Assembly (NCBI RefSeq): GCF_003003095.1
Contig: NZ_PVTT01000002.1
Location: forward strand, 968,501 to 1,032,500
Direction of reading: 5' to 3'
DNA length: 64,000 nucleotides
Source: Hasllibacter halocynthiae
GTDB taxonomy: Bacteria > Pseudomonadota > Alphaproteobacteria > Rhodobacterales > Rhodobacteraceae
The notes under the pieces are model-generated. The model was not told the origin of the DNA. It saw only the letters and a program-made list of their open reading frames with translations, and searched no databases. A program made the position numbers and the translations under genes. This document shows, in pieces, positions 34,426-44,174 of the stretch. Numbering within the stretch: the first letter of the stretch is position 1; every line of letters starts with the position of its first letter.

Positions 34426-35070
34426 TCACCGCTCGGTGATGACGATCTCGACGCGGCGGTTCTGCTGGCGCCCCTCCGGGGTAAGGTTCGAGGCGATCGG
34501 CTGATCCTCGCCGGCACCGACTGTGCGGATGCGCTGAGGCGCGACGCCGCCAGCGACCAGTTGCTGCGCCACGGCCTGCGCCCGGCGGGAGGAGAGGTCG
34601 CGGTTGTAGGCTGCGCTGCCGGTGTTGTCGGCATGGCCGATCACCTGGACGCGCGTGCTTGGGAACTGGTTCATCGACCGCGCGAGCGTAGTGAGGTCCC
34701 GCTGCAGCGAGCCGGTCAGCTGCGCGCTGTCCGTACGGAACAGGATGTCCTGCGGCAGCGTCACGACGAGCCGGTCGCCCGTATTCACGATGCCGACCCC
34801 GCCGGACAGCGATTGGCGCAGCGCCGCCTCCTGCCGGTCGAGGACCGAGCCCGCGACCCCGCCCGTGCCGGCGCCGACCACCGCGCCGATCGCGGCGTCG
34901 CGCAGCCGGTCGCCGCTGTCGGCCTGGGCCGCGCCGATCACGGCGCCGACGAGTGCGCCCGTGGCCGCGCCACGCTGCGTGTTGCTGTCCAGGGGCTGGC
35001 CCGTTGGTGCCACGGTGCAGGCGGTCAGCGCGAGCGCGGCGCCGGAAAGCGTGAGGAAGGTCTTGGTCAT
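34426..35070 (-). CDS. OmpA-family lipoprotein with glycine-zipper region
   Basis: A 214-residue envelope lipoprotein. The lipobox is LTAC with Cys18. A glycine-zipper region (about 32-75: ATGALVGAVIGAA and AIGAVVGAGTGGVAG) probably inserts in a membrane. The C-terminal OmpA domain (about 95-214) contains ILFRTDSAQLT, VIGHADNTGS and NRRVEIVI, and should bind peptidoglycan. Similar proteins are common in Rhodobacterales. It likely tethers the outer membrane to the wall. Confidence 0.9.
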   Translation of the reverse strand: MTKTFLTLSGAALALTACTVAPTGQPLDSNTQRGAATGALVGAVIGAAQADSGDRLRDAAIGAVVGAGTGGVAGSVLDRQEAALRQSLSGGVGIVNTGDRLVVTLPQDILFRTDSAQLTGSLQRDLTTLARSMNQFPSTRVQVIGHADNTGSAAYNRDLSSRRAQAVAQQLVAGGVAPQRIRTVGAGEDQPIASNLTPEGRQQNRRVEIVITER

Positions 35071-35211
35071 GCGGGTCGTCCTTGATTCGTGATCATGGCG
35101 CGGATCGCGCCCACCGGGATATGCTGTGGGCCCTCCGCCGCCGTCATGCCATGACGGCGGCGGATCGGGGCCCTTCGGGGCGCAAACCCGTCCCGGCCCG
35201 CCCGGTTCCGC

Positions 35212-36108
35212 TCAAGGTGCGGCGGAATCCGGCGCAAGGCCGGCAGCCTCCAGCGCCAGCATCGCCCGCTTGCGCGGCAGCCCCCAATGGTACCCACCAA
35301 GGCCCCCTGTCGCCCGGATCGCCCGGTGGCACGGGATCAGCCAGGAGACGGGGTTGCGCCCCACCGCCGTCCCTACGGCGCGTACCGCTCGCGGGTTGCC
35401 GATGGCGCCGGCGATCTCGCCGTAGGTGGTAACGTGCCCCGAAGGGACGCGCATGAGGGCTTCCCAGACCTTGATCTGGAAGGGTGCCCCGATGGGCGCC
35501 AGCCGTGCGCCCCCGTTCGGTCCGGGCGCGAAGGCGGCGTCGGCGAGGGGGGCGACAGAGGCAGGATCCCGGCGCAGCTCGGCGCGTGGAAAGCGACGGG
35601 CGAGATTCTCGAACGCCGCCTCCCGCCCCGTGGCGCCGGTCTTCAGCCCGTCCTCGAAGCCGATGGCCGCAATTCCCCGTTCCGTGGCGAAGACCAGGGC
35701 ATGGCCGAAGGGCGAATCGACCCATGCCCAGCGGAGCGCGCGGTTTCCCGCAGCCCATTCACCGGGGGTCATCGCCTCCCAGGTGACGAAGAGGTCGTGC
35801 AGCCGCCCGCCCCCCGACAGCCCAGCGGCATGCGCGGCATCGAATGTGGTGAACCGCTCCGCGAGGAGGGCCTTGGCATGGCCCAGCGTCAGGTACTGCT
35901 GCAACCGCTTGGGGCTGACGCCGGCCCAGCGGGTGAAGACGCGCTGGAAGTGCGCGGGGGACATGGACATGCGGCGGGCCAGATCCTCCAGCGGCAAGGG
36001 TGCGCCGCCTGCGGCGTCGATCGCCTCGATGGCGCGAGCCATGACGCCGTAATGGTAGGCGCCCGCGTTCGGGTCGATGGGCGGGTCGATGGGGGCGTGC
36101 TCGGTCAT
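35212..36108 (-). CDS. AraC-type HTH fused to O6-alkylguanine methyltransferase
   Basis: A 298-residue two-part protein. Residues about 25-110 form an AraC HTH (LEDLARRMSMSPAHFQRVFTR); about 125-292 form an Ogt/AGT domain with the active Cys260 in IPCHR. It transfers alkyl groups from damaged guanine to itself. The N-terminal zinc/Cys domain of E. coli Ada, which senses methyl phosphotriesters, is missing, so induction may work differently. It is a stand-alone gene. Confidence 0.9.
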   Translation of the reverse strand: MTEHAPIDPPIDPNAGAYHYGVMARAIEAIDAAGGAPLPLEDLARRMSMSPAHFQRVFTRWAGVSPKRLQQYLTLGHAKALLAERFTTFDAAHAAGLSGGGRLHDLFVTWEAMTPGEWAAGNRALRWAWVDSPFGHALVFATERGIAAIGFEDGLKTGATGREAAFENLARRFPRAELRRDPASVAPLADAAFAPGPNGGARLAPIGAPFQIKVWEALMRVPSGHVTTYGEIAGAIGNPRAVRAVGTAVGRNPVSWLIPCHRAIRATGGLGGYHWGLPRKRAMLALEAAGLAPDSAAP

Positions 36109-36270
36109 GGGGGTCAGGCTAGGCCGTGGGCCCGGCTCGCGCGACCCGGACCTTGCGCGAAGCGAGCCCCACGGTCAGCCGGGCCCCGGCGCCTTGCCGG
36201 GATCGCCGGAGTGCGCCTGCGCGGCGAAGAAGGGTTGCCCGCCCCCCGCCGCGCGGGCAGGGGAGAGGCG

Positions 36271-36930
36271 ATGGCCCGCGTCCCGCCCCCGCTTCCCTTC
36301 TCCGTCCAGGAGGAGATCTTCCGCCGTTTCGAGGCGGCCGAGCCTGAGCCGGAGGGCGAACTCGAGCACGTGAACGCCTACACCCTCGTCGTGGCGGTGG
36401 CCCTCTCGGCGCAGGCGACGGACGCGGGCGTGAACAAGGCGACCCGCGCGCTGTTCGCGATCGCCGATACCCCCGCGAAGATGCTGGCCCTGGGCGAGGC
36501 CGGGCTGCTCGAGCACATCAAGTCCATCGGCCTCTTCCGCAACAAGGCAAAGAACGTGATCGCCCTCTCGCGCATCCTCGTGGAGGAGCATGGCGGCGAG
36601 GTGCCGTCGAGCCGCGCCGCGCTGCAGGCCCTGCCAGGCGTCGGGCGCAAGACTGCGAACGTCGTGCTGCAGATGTGGTTCGGCCATCCCGCCCAGGCGG
36701 TGGACACCCATGTCTTCCGCGTCGCGAACCGCACCCGCATCGCGCCCGGAAAGGACGTCGAGGCCGTCGAGCGCGCGATCGAGGACAACGTTCCCGTCCG
36801 CTACCAGCGCCATTCGCACCACTGGCTCATCCTTCACGGCCGCTACACCTGCGTCGCGCGCAAGCCGAAATGCCCGGCCTGCCTGATCCACGACCTCTGC
36901 CCTTACCCCGAGAAGACGGAAGCTGCATGA
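36271..36930 (+). CDS. nth: endonuclease III
   Basis: A 219-residue base-excision glycosylase/lyase removing oxidised pyrimidines. The helix-hairpin-helix LPGVGRKTANVV carries the catalytic Lys127, and Asp145 lies in VDTHVFRV. A C-terminal 4Fe-4S loop has Cys-x6-Cys-x2-Cys-x5-Cys (CVARKPKCPACLIHDLC). The start at 36271 gives the normal length. The stop overlaps the PfkB gene start as ATGA. Confidence 0.95.
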   Translation: MARVPPPLPFSVQEEIFRRFEAAEPEPEGELEHVNAYTLVVAVALSAQATDAGVNKATRALFAIADTPAKMLALGEAGLLEHIKSIGLFRNKAKNVIALSRILVEEHGGEVPSSRAALQALPGVGRKTANVVLQMWFGHPAQAVDTHVFRVANRTRIAPGKDVEAVERAIEDNVPVRYQRHSHHWLILHGRYTCVARKPKCPACLIHDLCPYPEKTEAA

Positions 36931-37922
36931 CCCCGACCGAAGCCCGCCCCGTGATCGGCATCGGCAACGCCGTAATGGACGTGATCAGCGCCTGCGACGA
37001 CGCCTTCCTCGACCACATGTCGATCGAGAAGGGCATCATGCAGCTCGTCGAGCGCGAGCGGGCCGAACGTCTCTTCGCCGCGATGGACGGCAGAACAGAG
37101 GCTCCGGGTGGCTCTGTCGGCAACACGATCGCGGGCCTCGGTGCGCTGGGGCTGCCCACCGCCTTCGTCGGGCGGGTGGCGCGCGATGGCGTCGGCACCC
37201 GCTACGCCGCCTCCATCGAGACGGCCGGGACGGCGTTCCCCAACCCGCCGGCGGAGACGGCGCTGCCCTCCTCGCGCTCGATGATCTTCGTGACGCCCGA
37301 CGGCGAGCGGTCGATGAACACCTACCTCGGCGCCTCCGCCGATCTCGGCCCCCCGGACGTGGACCTCGCGCTGATGGGACGGGCTTCCATCCTCCTTTTG
37401 GAGGGCTACCTCTTCGACAAGGAGCCCGGGAAGCAGGCCTTCCGGGCCGCCGCGAAAGCCTGTGCCCAGGGGGGCGGGCGCGCAGGCGTCACCCTGTCGG
37501 ACCCGTTCTGCGTGGATCGGCATCGCGGCGATTTCCGCGCGCTGATCGAAGGGCCGATGAACTTCGCCATCGGCAACCGGGAGGAGTGGCTCGCCCTCTA
37601 CGAGACGGACGATCTCGACGAGGCGCTAGCCTTAGCCTCCGCCGCCTGCGCCGTGGTCGCCTGCACCCGTTCGAGCGATTCGGTGATCGTCCTGGCGGGC
37701 GGCACCCGCGCCGAGGCCCCGGTCGAGCGGGTTGTGCCCGTGGACGCGACGGGTGCCGGCGACCAGTTCGCCGCCGGTTTCCTCTATGGCATGGCACGGG
37801 GCGCGGGGGCAGAGGTCATGGGCCGGACAGGCGTCGCCTGCGCGGCGGAGGTGATTGGCCATGTCGGTCCTCGGCCGGAAATGGACATGCGGGCGCGCCT
37901 CGCGGAACTGGGCCTCGCCTGA
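36927..37922 (+). CDS. PfkB-family carbohydrate/adenosine kinase
   Basis: A 331-residue ribokinase-fold kinase. An N-terminal GIGNAVMDVI and GGSVGNTIAGLGALG shape the substrate site; the anion hole and catalytic Asp lie in VDATGAGDQFAAGFLYG near the C-terminus. Alphaproteobacterial proteins of this form are usually annotated adenosine kinase. Substrate cannot be fixed from sequence alone. It overlaps nth by four bases. Confidence 0.88.
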   Translation: MTPTEARPVIGIGNAVMDVISACDDAFLDHMSIEKGIMQLVERERAERLFAAMDGRTEAPGGSVGNTIAGLGALGLPTAFVGRVARDGVGTRYAASIETAGTAFPNPPAETALPSSRSMIFVTPDGERSMNTYLGASADLGPPDVDLALMGRASILLLEGYLFDKEPGKQAFRAAAKACAQGGGRAGVTLSDPFCVDRHRGDFRALIEGPMNFAIGNREEWLALYETDDLDEALALASAACAVVACTRSSDSVIVLAGGTRAEAPVERVVPVDATGAGDQFAAGFLYGMARGAGAEVMGRTGVACAAEVIGHVGPRPEMDMRARLAELGLA

Positions 37923-38044
37923 GCTTCGCGCAAACCCGCAAGCCGCTGCTGGAAGGAAGGGCCCGTTCCCGCAAGTCCGTGCGGAGTTCTTCGGGAGGCC
38001 TTCGCCGCGAGAACCGGCCGGTTCACGACACCTCACGGACCTCG

Positions 38045-38218
38045 TCAGAAGTCGTAGGCGATGCCCTTCTTCTCCCAATCGCCGTAGCGCACGGGTTCGG
38101 GCCCTTCGCGGCCGCCCAGCTCTGGCGGCAGGTCGAGGGCCTTCGCGGCGGCGCGGCGAGCCTCAGCCTCGGCCAGGGCGCGGCGGGCGGCTTCGGGCAT
38201 GTCCTTCCGGTCGGTCAT
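38045..38218 (-). CDS. DUF1674 protein (SDHAF4-like)
   Basis: A 57-residue protein, MTDRKDMPEAARRALAEAEA at the start and ending GREGPEPVRYGDWEKKGIAY followed by DF. The C-terminal GPEPVRYGDWEKKGIAYDF is the hallmark of DUF1674/SDHAF4, a family that in mitochondria helps assemble the flavin subunit of succinate dehydrogenase. Here that role is an inference. It is convergent with the PfkB gene and diverges from the RsmB-like gene. Confidence 0.88.
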   Translation of the reverse strand: MTDRKDMPEAARRALAEAEARRAAAKALDLPPELGGREGPEPVRYGDWEKKGIAYDF

Positions 38219-38259
38219 GCCCCGCCATATAGGCCCTCCGAGGCCTGAGGGGGAGAGCC

Positions 38260-39513
38260 ATGGAAGGCATCGAAGCGCGCGCCGCCGCCGTGGCCCTCTT
38301 CCGCGAGGTCACCGAACGGGGATGCACCCTGGAGGAGGCCACCATGCCGGACCTTCCGCCCGCGGGCCGGGCTGCTGCACGCCGCCTGGCCACGGGAGCG
38401 CTGCGGCATCTCGCGCGGGCCGACGCGGTGCTCAAGCCCCTCCTCCGGAAGGCCCCGCCCCCTTCGGCCCGTGCCGTCCTGCGCGTCGCGGTCGCCGAGA
38501 TCATGAGCGGTGGCGCGCCCCATGCGGTCGTCTCGGACGCGGTCGCCCTCGCAAGGCGCGAGCCCGGCGCGGCGCGGCTGGGCGGGATGGCGAACGCGGT
38601 CCTGCGCCGCGCCGCCGGGGAGGAGGAGGCGCGCGCGCGTTGGGACGCCGCCGGGCCGAACCGCCTGCCGAACTGGATCCGGGGGCGGGTGCAGTCCGCC
38701 GTGGGCGCCCGCCGGACCGCCCGGATCGAAGCCGCGCACGACCGCGGCGCGCCGCTCGACCTGACGCCGAGGGACGGGGAGGCCGGCGCGCTGGCTACCC
38801 GCCTCGGCGGCGATGCGCTGCCTTCGGGGTCGGTGCGCCTCGCGGCGCCGGGGCAGGTCAGCGCCCTGCCGGGATTCGAGGCCGGGGAATGGTGGGTGCA
38901 GGACGCCGCCGCCGCCCTGCCTGCGCGAATGCTGGGGATCGAGCGGGGCATGACCGCCCTCGATCTCTGTGCGGCGCCGGGCGGCAAAGCGATGCAGATG
39001 GCCGCCCTCGGGGCCAGGGTGACGGCGCTCGACCTCTCCGAGGGACGGATGGCGCGGGTGGCGGAGAACCTGGCCAGGACGGGCCTGCCGGCGGAGCTCG
39101 TCGTGGCGGATGCGCTCGCATGGGGAGGACCACGTTTCGACCGGGTCCTTCTCGACGCGCCATGCAGCGCCACGGGAACGATCCGGCGACACCCGGACCT
39201 GCCCTTCGTGCGCGACGGCTCGGGCCTGAAGTTCCTGACGGCGCAGCAGGACGCGCTTCTCGACGCCGCTCTGGGGCATCTCGCGCCCGGGGGGCGGCTG
39301 GTGTTCTGCACCTGCTCACTCCTGCCCGACGAAGGGGAGGAGCGGATCGCGGCCGCATTGGCCCGGCACCCGGATATCCGGGCGGTCGACATCTTGCCGG
39401 AGGGCGCGGATCCCGGTTGGCGCAGCGGCGGGGGTCTGCGGACCATGCCCGATCTCTGGCCGGACTGGGGCGGGATGGACGGATTCTTTATGGCCGCGCT
39501 CGAACGGGCCTGA
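38260..39513 (+). CDS. RsmB/NOP-family RNA cytosine methyltransferase
   Basis: A 417-residue enzyme. An N-terminal NusB-like helical domain spans about residues 1-140 and a Rossmann methyltransferase domain about 150-417. The SAM site is LDLCAAPGGKAMQMAA; motif IV is DAPCSATGTIRRHPD, and motif VI is CTCSLLPDEGEE, giving the two Cys used by m5C methyltransferases. Probable target is 16S rRNA C967. Confidence 0.9.
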   Translation: MEGIEARAAAVALFREVTERGCTLEEATMPDLPPAGRAAARRLATGALRHLARADAVLKPLLRKAPPPSARAVLRVAVAEIMSGGAPHAVVSDAVALARREPGAARLGGMANAVLRRAAGEEEARARWDAAGPNRLPNWIRGRVQSAVGARRTARIEAAHDRGAPLDLTPRDGEAGALATRLGGDALPSGSVRLAAPGQVSALPGFEAGEWWVQDAAAALPARMLGIERGMTALDLCAAPGGKAMQMAALGARVTALDLSEGRMARVAENLARTGLPAELVVADALAWGGPRFDRVLLDAPCSATGTIRRHPDLPFVRDGSGLKFLTAQQDALLDAALGHLAPGGRLVFCTCSLLPDEGEERIAAALARHPDIRAVDILPEGADPGWRSGGGLRTMPDLWPDWGGMDGFFMAALERA

Positions 39514-39618
39514 GGGCGTTGCGCGCCGACCCCGTTCCCCCTCGGCGCCCTTCGAGCGGGGGCGACCTGGACGGGTGACGGCGCTAGGACGGGCCGGACG
39601 GGCGAGGGAGGGCGAGCG

Positions 39619-41331
39619 GTGGCAGCAACGGGTCTGAGGCGGCCGGCGGCGGGCGAGGGGCCGACCTTCCGCGACCGCCTGCACGCCCGACTCGCCGCCC
39701 GGGCCCGGCCCGCATCGGGTTTTCTCGCCCAGCCCGAGCCACGCTCGATCGGGCGCGAGGCGCGGGGGCGGCAACTCCTGGCGGGGAACCTCCTCTTCGC
39801 GGGGCACCTCGTCGAGGCACCGGGTGTGCCGCCCTGGGATCTCGCTCCGCCGGATGCCGCCTGGACGGCTGAGCTGCACGGGTTCGAATGGCTCGACGAC
39901 CTCGCCGCCGTCGGGACGCCTGCCGCGCGCGACCTCGCGCAGGATTGGACCTTCGCATGGGTCCTGCGGTTCGGCCGGGGCCGGGGACCGGGCTGGACGC
40001 CCGCGCTGGCCGGGCGGCGGCTGATCCGCTGGACGCATCATGCGATCCTCCTCCTCGCGGGGCGCGGAGAGGCGGATCAGAAGGCGTTCCTCGCCGCGCT
40101 CGCCGCGCAGGCTGCGTTCGTCTCGCGTCGCTGGCGGGCGGCGGCGCCGGGCCTGCCGCGCTTCGAGGCGCTGACCGGGCTGCTGCACGCCGCCCTCTCG
40201 TTGGGCGGGGTCGCGAGCCGGGCGAGCTTCGCGCCCGATGCCCTCGCACGGAGTTGCGAGCGCGAGATCGGCCCCGATGGCGGTCTCGCCACGCGCAGCC
40301 CCGAGGACCTCTCCGAGGTGCTGACGCTGCTGGGCTGGGCGGCGGAGGCGATGGAGGTGGCGGGCCGTGGCTGCCCCCTGCCGGTGACGCGGGCCATGGA
40401 GCGGATCGCGCCGGCCCTTCGGGCCCTGCGCCACGCCGACGGCACCCTCGCGCGCTTCCACGGCGGCGGACAGGGCGTCGAGGGGCGGCTCGATGCGGCG
40501 CTCGCGGCATCGCCGGCGTGCGGCAGGCTTGCCGAAGGCGCTGCGATGGGGTTCCGCCGCCTCGCCGCGGGGCGGACGGTGCTGATCGCGGACGCGGCCC
40601 GTCCGCCCACGGGCGCCACGGGGGCGGAGGGGCATGCCTCGACCGCGGCGGTCGAGGTCTCGTCCGGGCGGCGGCAGTTGATCGTGTCCTGCGGGGCGGG
40701 GCGGGGCTTCGGACGAGACTGGCGACGCGCGGCGCGGGCCACGGCAAGCCATTCGGTCCTGATGATCGAAGGGGAGTCCTCCGCGCGAGTGGCCCGCCCC
40801 GGCCCCGGAGGGCGCGCCCCGCTGGAGGGCGGCCCCCGCGAGGTGCGCGCCGTCGCCGCTGCCGGAACGCTCGAGGTCGCCCATGATGGTTGGCGGTCCC
40901 GCTTCGGCCTGACGCATGCGCGCCAGTTGCGGATGGATCAGGACGGGCGGCGGGTCGACGGCGCGGACAGCTTCGTGACGTTGGACGACGCCGACCGCGC
41001 CGTGCTGGCGCGCGCCCTGCGCCGGGCCGGCGCGGACGGGCTGGTCTGGGCGCTGCGCTTCCATCTGCATCCGGACACCGACGCTTTTGCGGGCGACGCC
41101 GGGGAAACGGCGTTCCTGACCTTGCCGTCGGGGGAAGCCTGGACGTTCGGCCATGACGCCCCGGTCGCCCTGACGATCGAGCCGTCCGTGTTCCTGGAGG
41201 CGGGGCGCTTGCGCCCCCGGGCGAGCCGCCAGGTCGTTCTACGCGGCGTGCTCGGGCAGGCGGGTCTGCGCGTCGGCTGGCGGTTGGAGAAGGCGCGGGA
41301 CATGCCCGACTTCTTCCGGGACCTGCGCTAG
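39619..41331 (+). CDS. heparinase II/III-family protein
   Basis: A 570-residue protein resembling heparinase II/III-like proteins. It has an alpha/alpha-toroid N-terminal half (about 30-320, with GRGPGWTPALAGRRLIRWTHHAI and LLTLLGWAAEAMEV-like helices) and a beta-sheet C-terminal half with the family HASTAAVEVS and FGLTHARQL-like segments. Rhodobacterales carry this gene next to rsmB and purH. A polysaccharide lyase role is possible but unproven. GTG start at 39619. Confidence 0.8.
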   Translation: MAATGLRRPAAGEGPTFRDRLHARLAARARPASGFLAQPEPRSIGREARGRQLLAGNLLFAGHLVEAPGVPPWDLAPPDAAWTAELHGFEWLDDLAAVGTPAARDLAQDWTFAWVLRFGRGRGPGWTPALAGRRLIRWTHHAILLLAGRGEADQKAFLAALAAQAAFVSRRWRAAAPGLPRFEALTGLLHAALSLGGVASRASFAPDALARSCEREIGPDGGLATRSPEDLSEVLTLLGWAAEAMEVAGRGCPLPVTRAMERIAPALRALRHADGTLARFHGGGQGVEGRLDAALAASPACGRLAEGAAMGFRRLAAGRTVLIADAARPPTGATGAEGHASTAAVEVSSGRRQLIVSCGAGRGFGRDWRRAARATASHSVLMIEGESSARVARPGPGGRAPLEGGPREVRAVAAAGTLEVAHDGWRSRFGLTHARQLRMDQDGRRVDGADSFVTLDDADRAVLARALRRAGADGLVWALRFHLHPDTDAFAGDAGETAFLTLPSGEAWTFGHDAPVALTIEPSVFLEAGRLRPRASRQVVLRGVLGQAGLRVGWRLEKARDMPDFFRDLR

Positions 41332-41384
41332 CGCTCGGGGCGGCGGCGCGGTAGGTCCGCGGCGGGACAGGAGGGGTTCGCGCA

Positions 41385-42989
41385 ATGGTCCAGGCCGTGG
41401 AAGGGGCGATGCAGCCCGATCTGGTGCCGATCCGCCGGGCGCTGCTTTCGGTCAGCGACAAGGCGGGCCTGGCCGATCTGGGCCGGGCGTTGGCGGCAGC
41501 GGGGGTCGAGATGGTCTCGACCGGCGGCACGGCGCGGACGCTGCGCGATGCCGGGCTGGACGTCGTGGAAGTGGCCGAGGTCACGGGTCATCCAGAGGTC
41601 ATGGACGGGCGCGTGAAGACGCTGCACCCGAAGGTCCACGGGGGCCTCCTGGCGCTGCGGGACGTCCATGCCGGCGACATGGAGGCGCACGGGACCCCCG
41701 GGATCGACCTGCTCGTGGTGAACCTCTACCCCTTCGAGGAGGCGCTTGCCCGCGGCGCGCAGGAGGCCGAGATGGTCGAGAACGTCGACATCGGCGGGCC
41801 GGCTATGATCCGTGCGGGCGCCAAGAACCACGGCTGGGTCGCCGTGACGACGGACCCCGCCGAATACGAAGAAGTGATCGACGGGCTTCGGAGGGAGAGC
41901 GGCACGCGTCTGGCGCTGCGCAAGCGGCTGGCGGCCGAAGCGTTCGCGCGCACGGCGGCCTATGACGCGGCCGTCTCGGGCTGGATGGCCGGGGCGTTCG
42001 GGGTTGGGACGCCCCGGCATCGCGCCTTCGCGGGCCGGCTGGCCGCGCCCCTCCGCTATGGCGAGAACCCGCATCAGTCCGCGGCCTTCTACCGCGCGGG
42101 TAGCGGGCGCCCCGGGGTGGCGACGGCCCGGCAGCTGCAGGGCAAGGCCCTGAGCTACAACAACCTGAACGACACCGACGCCGCCATCGAGGCCGTGGCC
42201 GAGCTGGGGACGGACCGGCCGGCATGCGTGATCGTCAAGCACGCCAATCCCTGCGGCGCGGCGATGGGCGACAGTGCCACCGAAGCCTACGTCCGCGCCT
42301 TCGACTGCGACCGCACGAGCGCCTTCGGCGGCATCGTCGCGCTGAACGTGCCGCTCGACGGACCCACGGCGAAGGCCATCGCCGGCATCTTCACCGAAGT
42401 CGTCGCGGCACCCTCTGCGAACGAGGAGGCGCGCGCCGTCTTCGCCGCGAAGCCGAACCTGCGCCTTCTCGAAATCGGCGCGCTGCCCGATCCCGCCGCC
42501 CCGGGCCTTCTCGCGAAGCCTGTCGCCGGGGGGCTTCTGGTGCAGGATCGCGACGCCGGGCGGATCGGCGCCGGTGACCTGCGGGTCGTCACGAAGCGCG
42601 CGCCCTCCGAAGAGGAGGTCGCCGACCTCCTCTTCGCCTGGCGCGTCGCGAAGCACGTCAAATCCAACGCCATCGTCTATGCGCGCGGCGGGCGGACGGT
42701 GGGGATCGGCGCAGGCCAGATGTCGCGCCTGGACAGCTCGCGCATCGCGGCCCGCAAGGCTGCGGACATGGCCGACGCACTGGGCCTGGACGAGAGCCCG
42801 GCGAAAGGCGCGGTGGTCGCCTCGGACGCGTTCTTCCCCTTCCCGGACGGGATGCTCGCGGCCGCGGAGGCGGGCGCGCAGGCCGTGATCCAGCCTGGAG
42901 GCGCCATGCGCGACGCGGAGGTGATCGCCGCCGCCGACGAGGCCGGCCTCGCCATGGTGCTGACCGGCATGCGGCACTTCAGGCACTAG
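41385..42989 (+). CDS. purH: bifunctional AICAR transformylase/IMP cyclohydrolase
   Basis: A 534-residue enzyme for the last two steps of IMP synthesis. The N-terminal IMP cyclohydrolase (about 1-200) starts [20 protein letters not shown]; the AICAR transformylase half has the catalytic KHANPCG near residue 285, and NNLNDTDAA and [16 protein letters not shown] eight bases upstream favours ATG 41385; ATG 41409 is an alternative. It runs straight into lspA one base later. Confidence 0.95.
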   Translation: MVQAVEGAMQPDLVPIRRALLSVSDKAGLADLGRALAAAGVEMVSTGGTARTLRDAGLDVVEVAEVTGHPEVMDGRVKTLHPKVHGGLLALRDVHAGDMEAHGTPGIDLLVVNLYPFEEALARGAQEAEMVENVDIGGPAMIRAGAKNHGWVAVTTDPAEYEEVIDGLRRESGTRLALRKRLAAEAFARTAAYDAAVSGWMAGAFGVGTPRHRAFAGRLAAPLRYGENPHQSAAFYRAGSGRPGVATARQLQGKALSYNNLNDTDAAIEAVAELGTDRPACVIVKHANPCGAAMGDSATEAYVRAFDCDRTSAFGGIVALNVPLDGPTAKAIAGIFTEVVAAPSANEEARAVFAAKPNLRLLEIGALPDPAAPGLLAKPVAGGLLVQDRDAGRIGAGDLRVVTKRAPSEEEVADLLFAWRVAKHVKSNAIVYARGGRTVGIGAGQMSRLDSSRIAARKAADMADALGLDESPAKGAVVASDAFFPFPDGMLAAAEAGAQAVIQPGGAMRDAEVIAAADEAGLAMVLTGMRHFRH

Positions 42990-42990
42990 G

Positions 42991-43542
42991 ATGCGGGTCT
43001 TCCTCCTCTCCGCTGCGGGCATCTTCGTCCTGGATCAGGCCACGAAGGCCTGGGTCCTCTTCGGCCTCGGACTAGAGGAGCGGGGGGCGATCGACGTCCT
43101 GCCGCCCTTCCTGAACCTTCGGATGGCCTGGAACCGGGGCATCAACTTCGGCCTCCTCTCGGGGCATTCGGAGGCGCTTCGCTGGGGATTGATCGGGCTG
43201 GCCGTCGCGATCTCCCTTCTCGTGACGTGGTGGGTATGGCAGGGCCGGGGCTCGCGCCTCTTCCAGATCGCTGGGGGCGTCCTCGTGGGCGGGGCGCTGG
43301 GCAACGTGGTGGACCGGGTGGCCTACGGGGCGGTGGCGGACTTCCTGAACATGTCCTGCTGCGGGATCGAGAACCCGTACGTCTTCAACGTCGCGGACAT
43401 CGCCATCGTCGCCGGGGCGGTGGGGCTGGCTCTCTTCCCGGGCCGCCCGCCCCACGGCGCGGCGGGCGCCGGCGCCCGCTCTGGCGCGGGGACGCCGGAC
43501 GCGGTATTCGGCCGTGAGGGGAAGAGGAAGGACCGGCGATGA
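42991..43542 (+). CDS. lspA: lipoprotein signal peptidase
   Basis: A 183-residue inner-membrane aspartyl peptidase with four spans that cuts before the lipid-modified Cys of prolipoproteins. Catalytic Asp117 (AVADFLN) and Asp136 (FNVADIAI) are present. MAWNRGINFGLL and GGALGNVVDRV are family blocks. The C-terminal tail is Pro/Gly-rich and longer than E. coli. Notably the next gene, overlapping by four bases, encodes a lipoprotein substrate. Confidence 0.93.
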   Translation: MRVFLLSAAGIFVLDQATKAWVLFGLGLEERGAIDVLPPFLNLRMAWNRGINFGLLSGHSEALRWGLIGLAVAISLLVTWWVWQGRGSRLFQIAGGVLVGGALGNVVDRVAYGAVADFLNMSCCGIENPYVFNVADIAIVAGAVGLALFPGRPPHGAAGAGARSGAGTPDAVFGREGKRKDRR

Positions 43543-44054
43543 CGCGCATCCTCGCAGCCATGCTGGCGCTGATCACGCTGACCGCCTGCGGCGCCGGCCG
43601 GGACGAGCCGGACCTTCTGGTGCTGAACCCCGACGCGGCCGGGCCGGACGAGTTCTCGATCGTCCCGAACCGCCCGCTCGAGCTGCCGCCCTCCTTCTCT
43701 GAGCTGCCGGTGCCCACGCCCGGCGGCATCAACCGGACGGACCAGACGCCGCTGGCGGATGCGGCGCGCGCGCTCGGCGGCAGCGGGGCGGTGCCGCGCG
43801 GCGGCGTGCCCGCCTCCGACGCGGCGCTGATCGCCGCGGCGGGCGCCCCCCAGGCGGGGATTCGCGGCACGCTCGCCTCCGAGGACCTCGCGTTCCGCCG
43901 GGGCAACGACGCCCGCCCGCTGGAGCGTCTGTTCGGCGTGAACGTCTACGGCCGCGCCTACGCCGCGCAGCGCCTGGACCCGCGGACGGAGCTGGACCGC
44001 CTTCGTGCCCTCGGCGTCCGCACCCCCTCGCCGCCGCCGCCGCCGCGGGACTGA
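43539..44054 (+). CDS. DUF3035 lipoprotein
   Basis: A 171-residue lipoprotein. Lipobox TLTAC with Cys17, then PDLLVLNPDAAGPDEFSIVP and PLELPPSFSELPVPTPGG, as in DUF3035 proteins of Alphaproteobacteria. The C-terminus is Pro-rich. Function unknown; located after lspA and before two M16 peptidases, which hints at an envelope role. Confidence 0.85.
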   Translation: MTRILAAMLALITLTACGAGRDEPDLLVLNPDAAGPDEFSIVPNRPLELPPSFSELPVPTPGGINRTDQTPLADAARALGGSGAVPRGGVPASDAALIAAAGAPQAGIRGTLASEDLAFRRGNDARPLERLFGVNVYGRAYAAQRLDPRTELDRLRALGVRTPSPPPPPRD

Positions 44055-44174
44055 CGGGGCAGGGCCACGCGCCGTTCGCCTCCGCGAGGCGGCGGCGGCG
44101 CGCGACCGCCTGCGCCCTTTTCTCCAGCGGGTTCCGACCTTACCTCTAGCCGTGCAAACGCAAGGGAGACGCTC

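Noticed and set aside
41385..41409. A possible THF or purine riboswitch before purH
   Set aside because: The gap before purH is about 50 bases and has no aptamer-like conserved segments.
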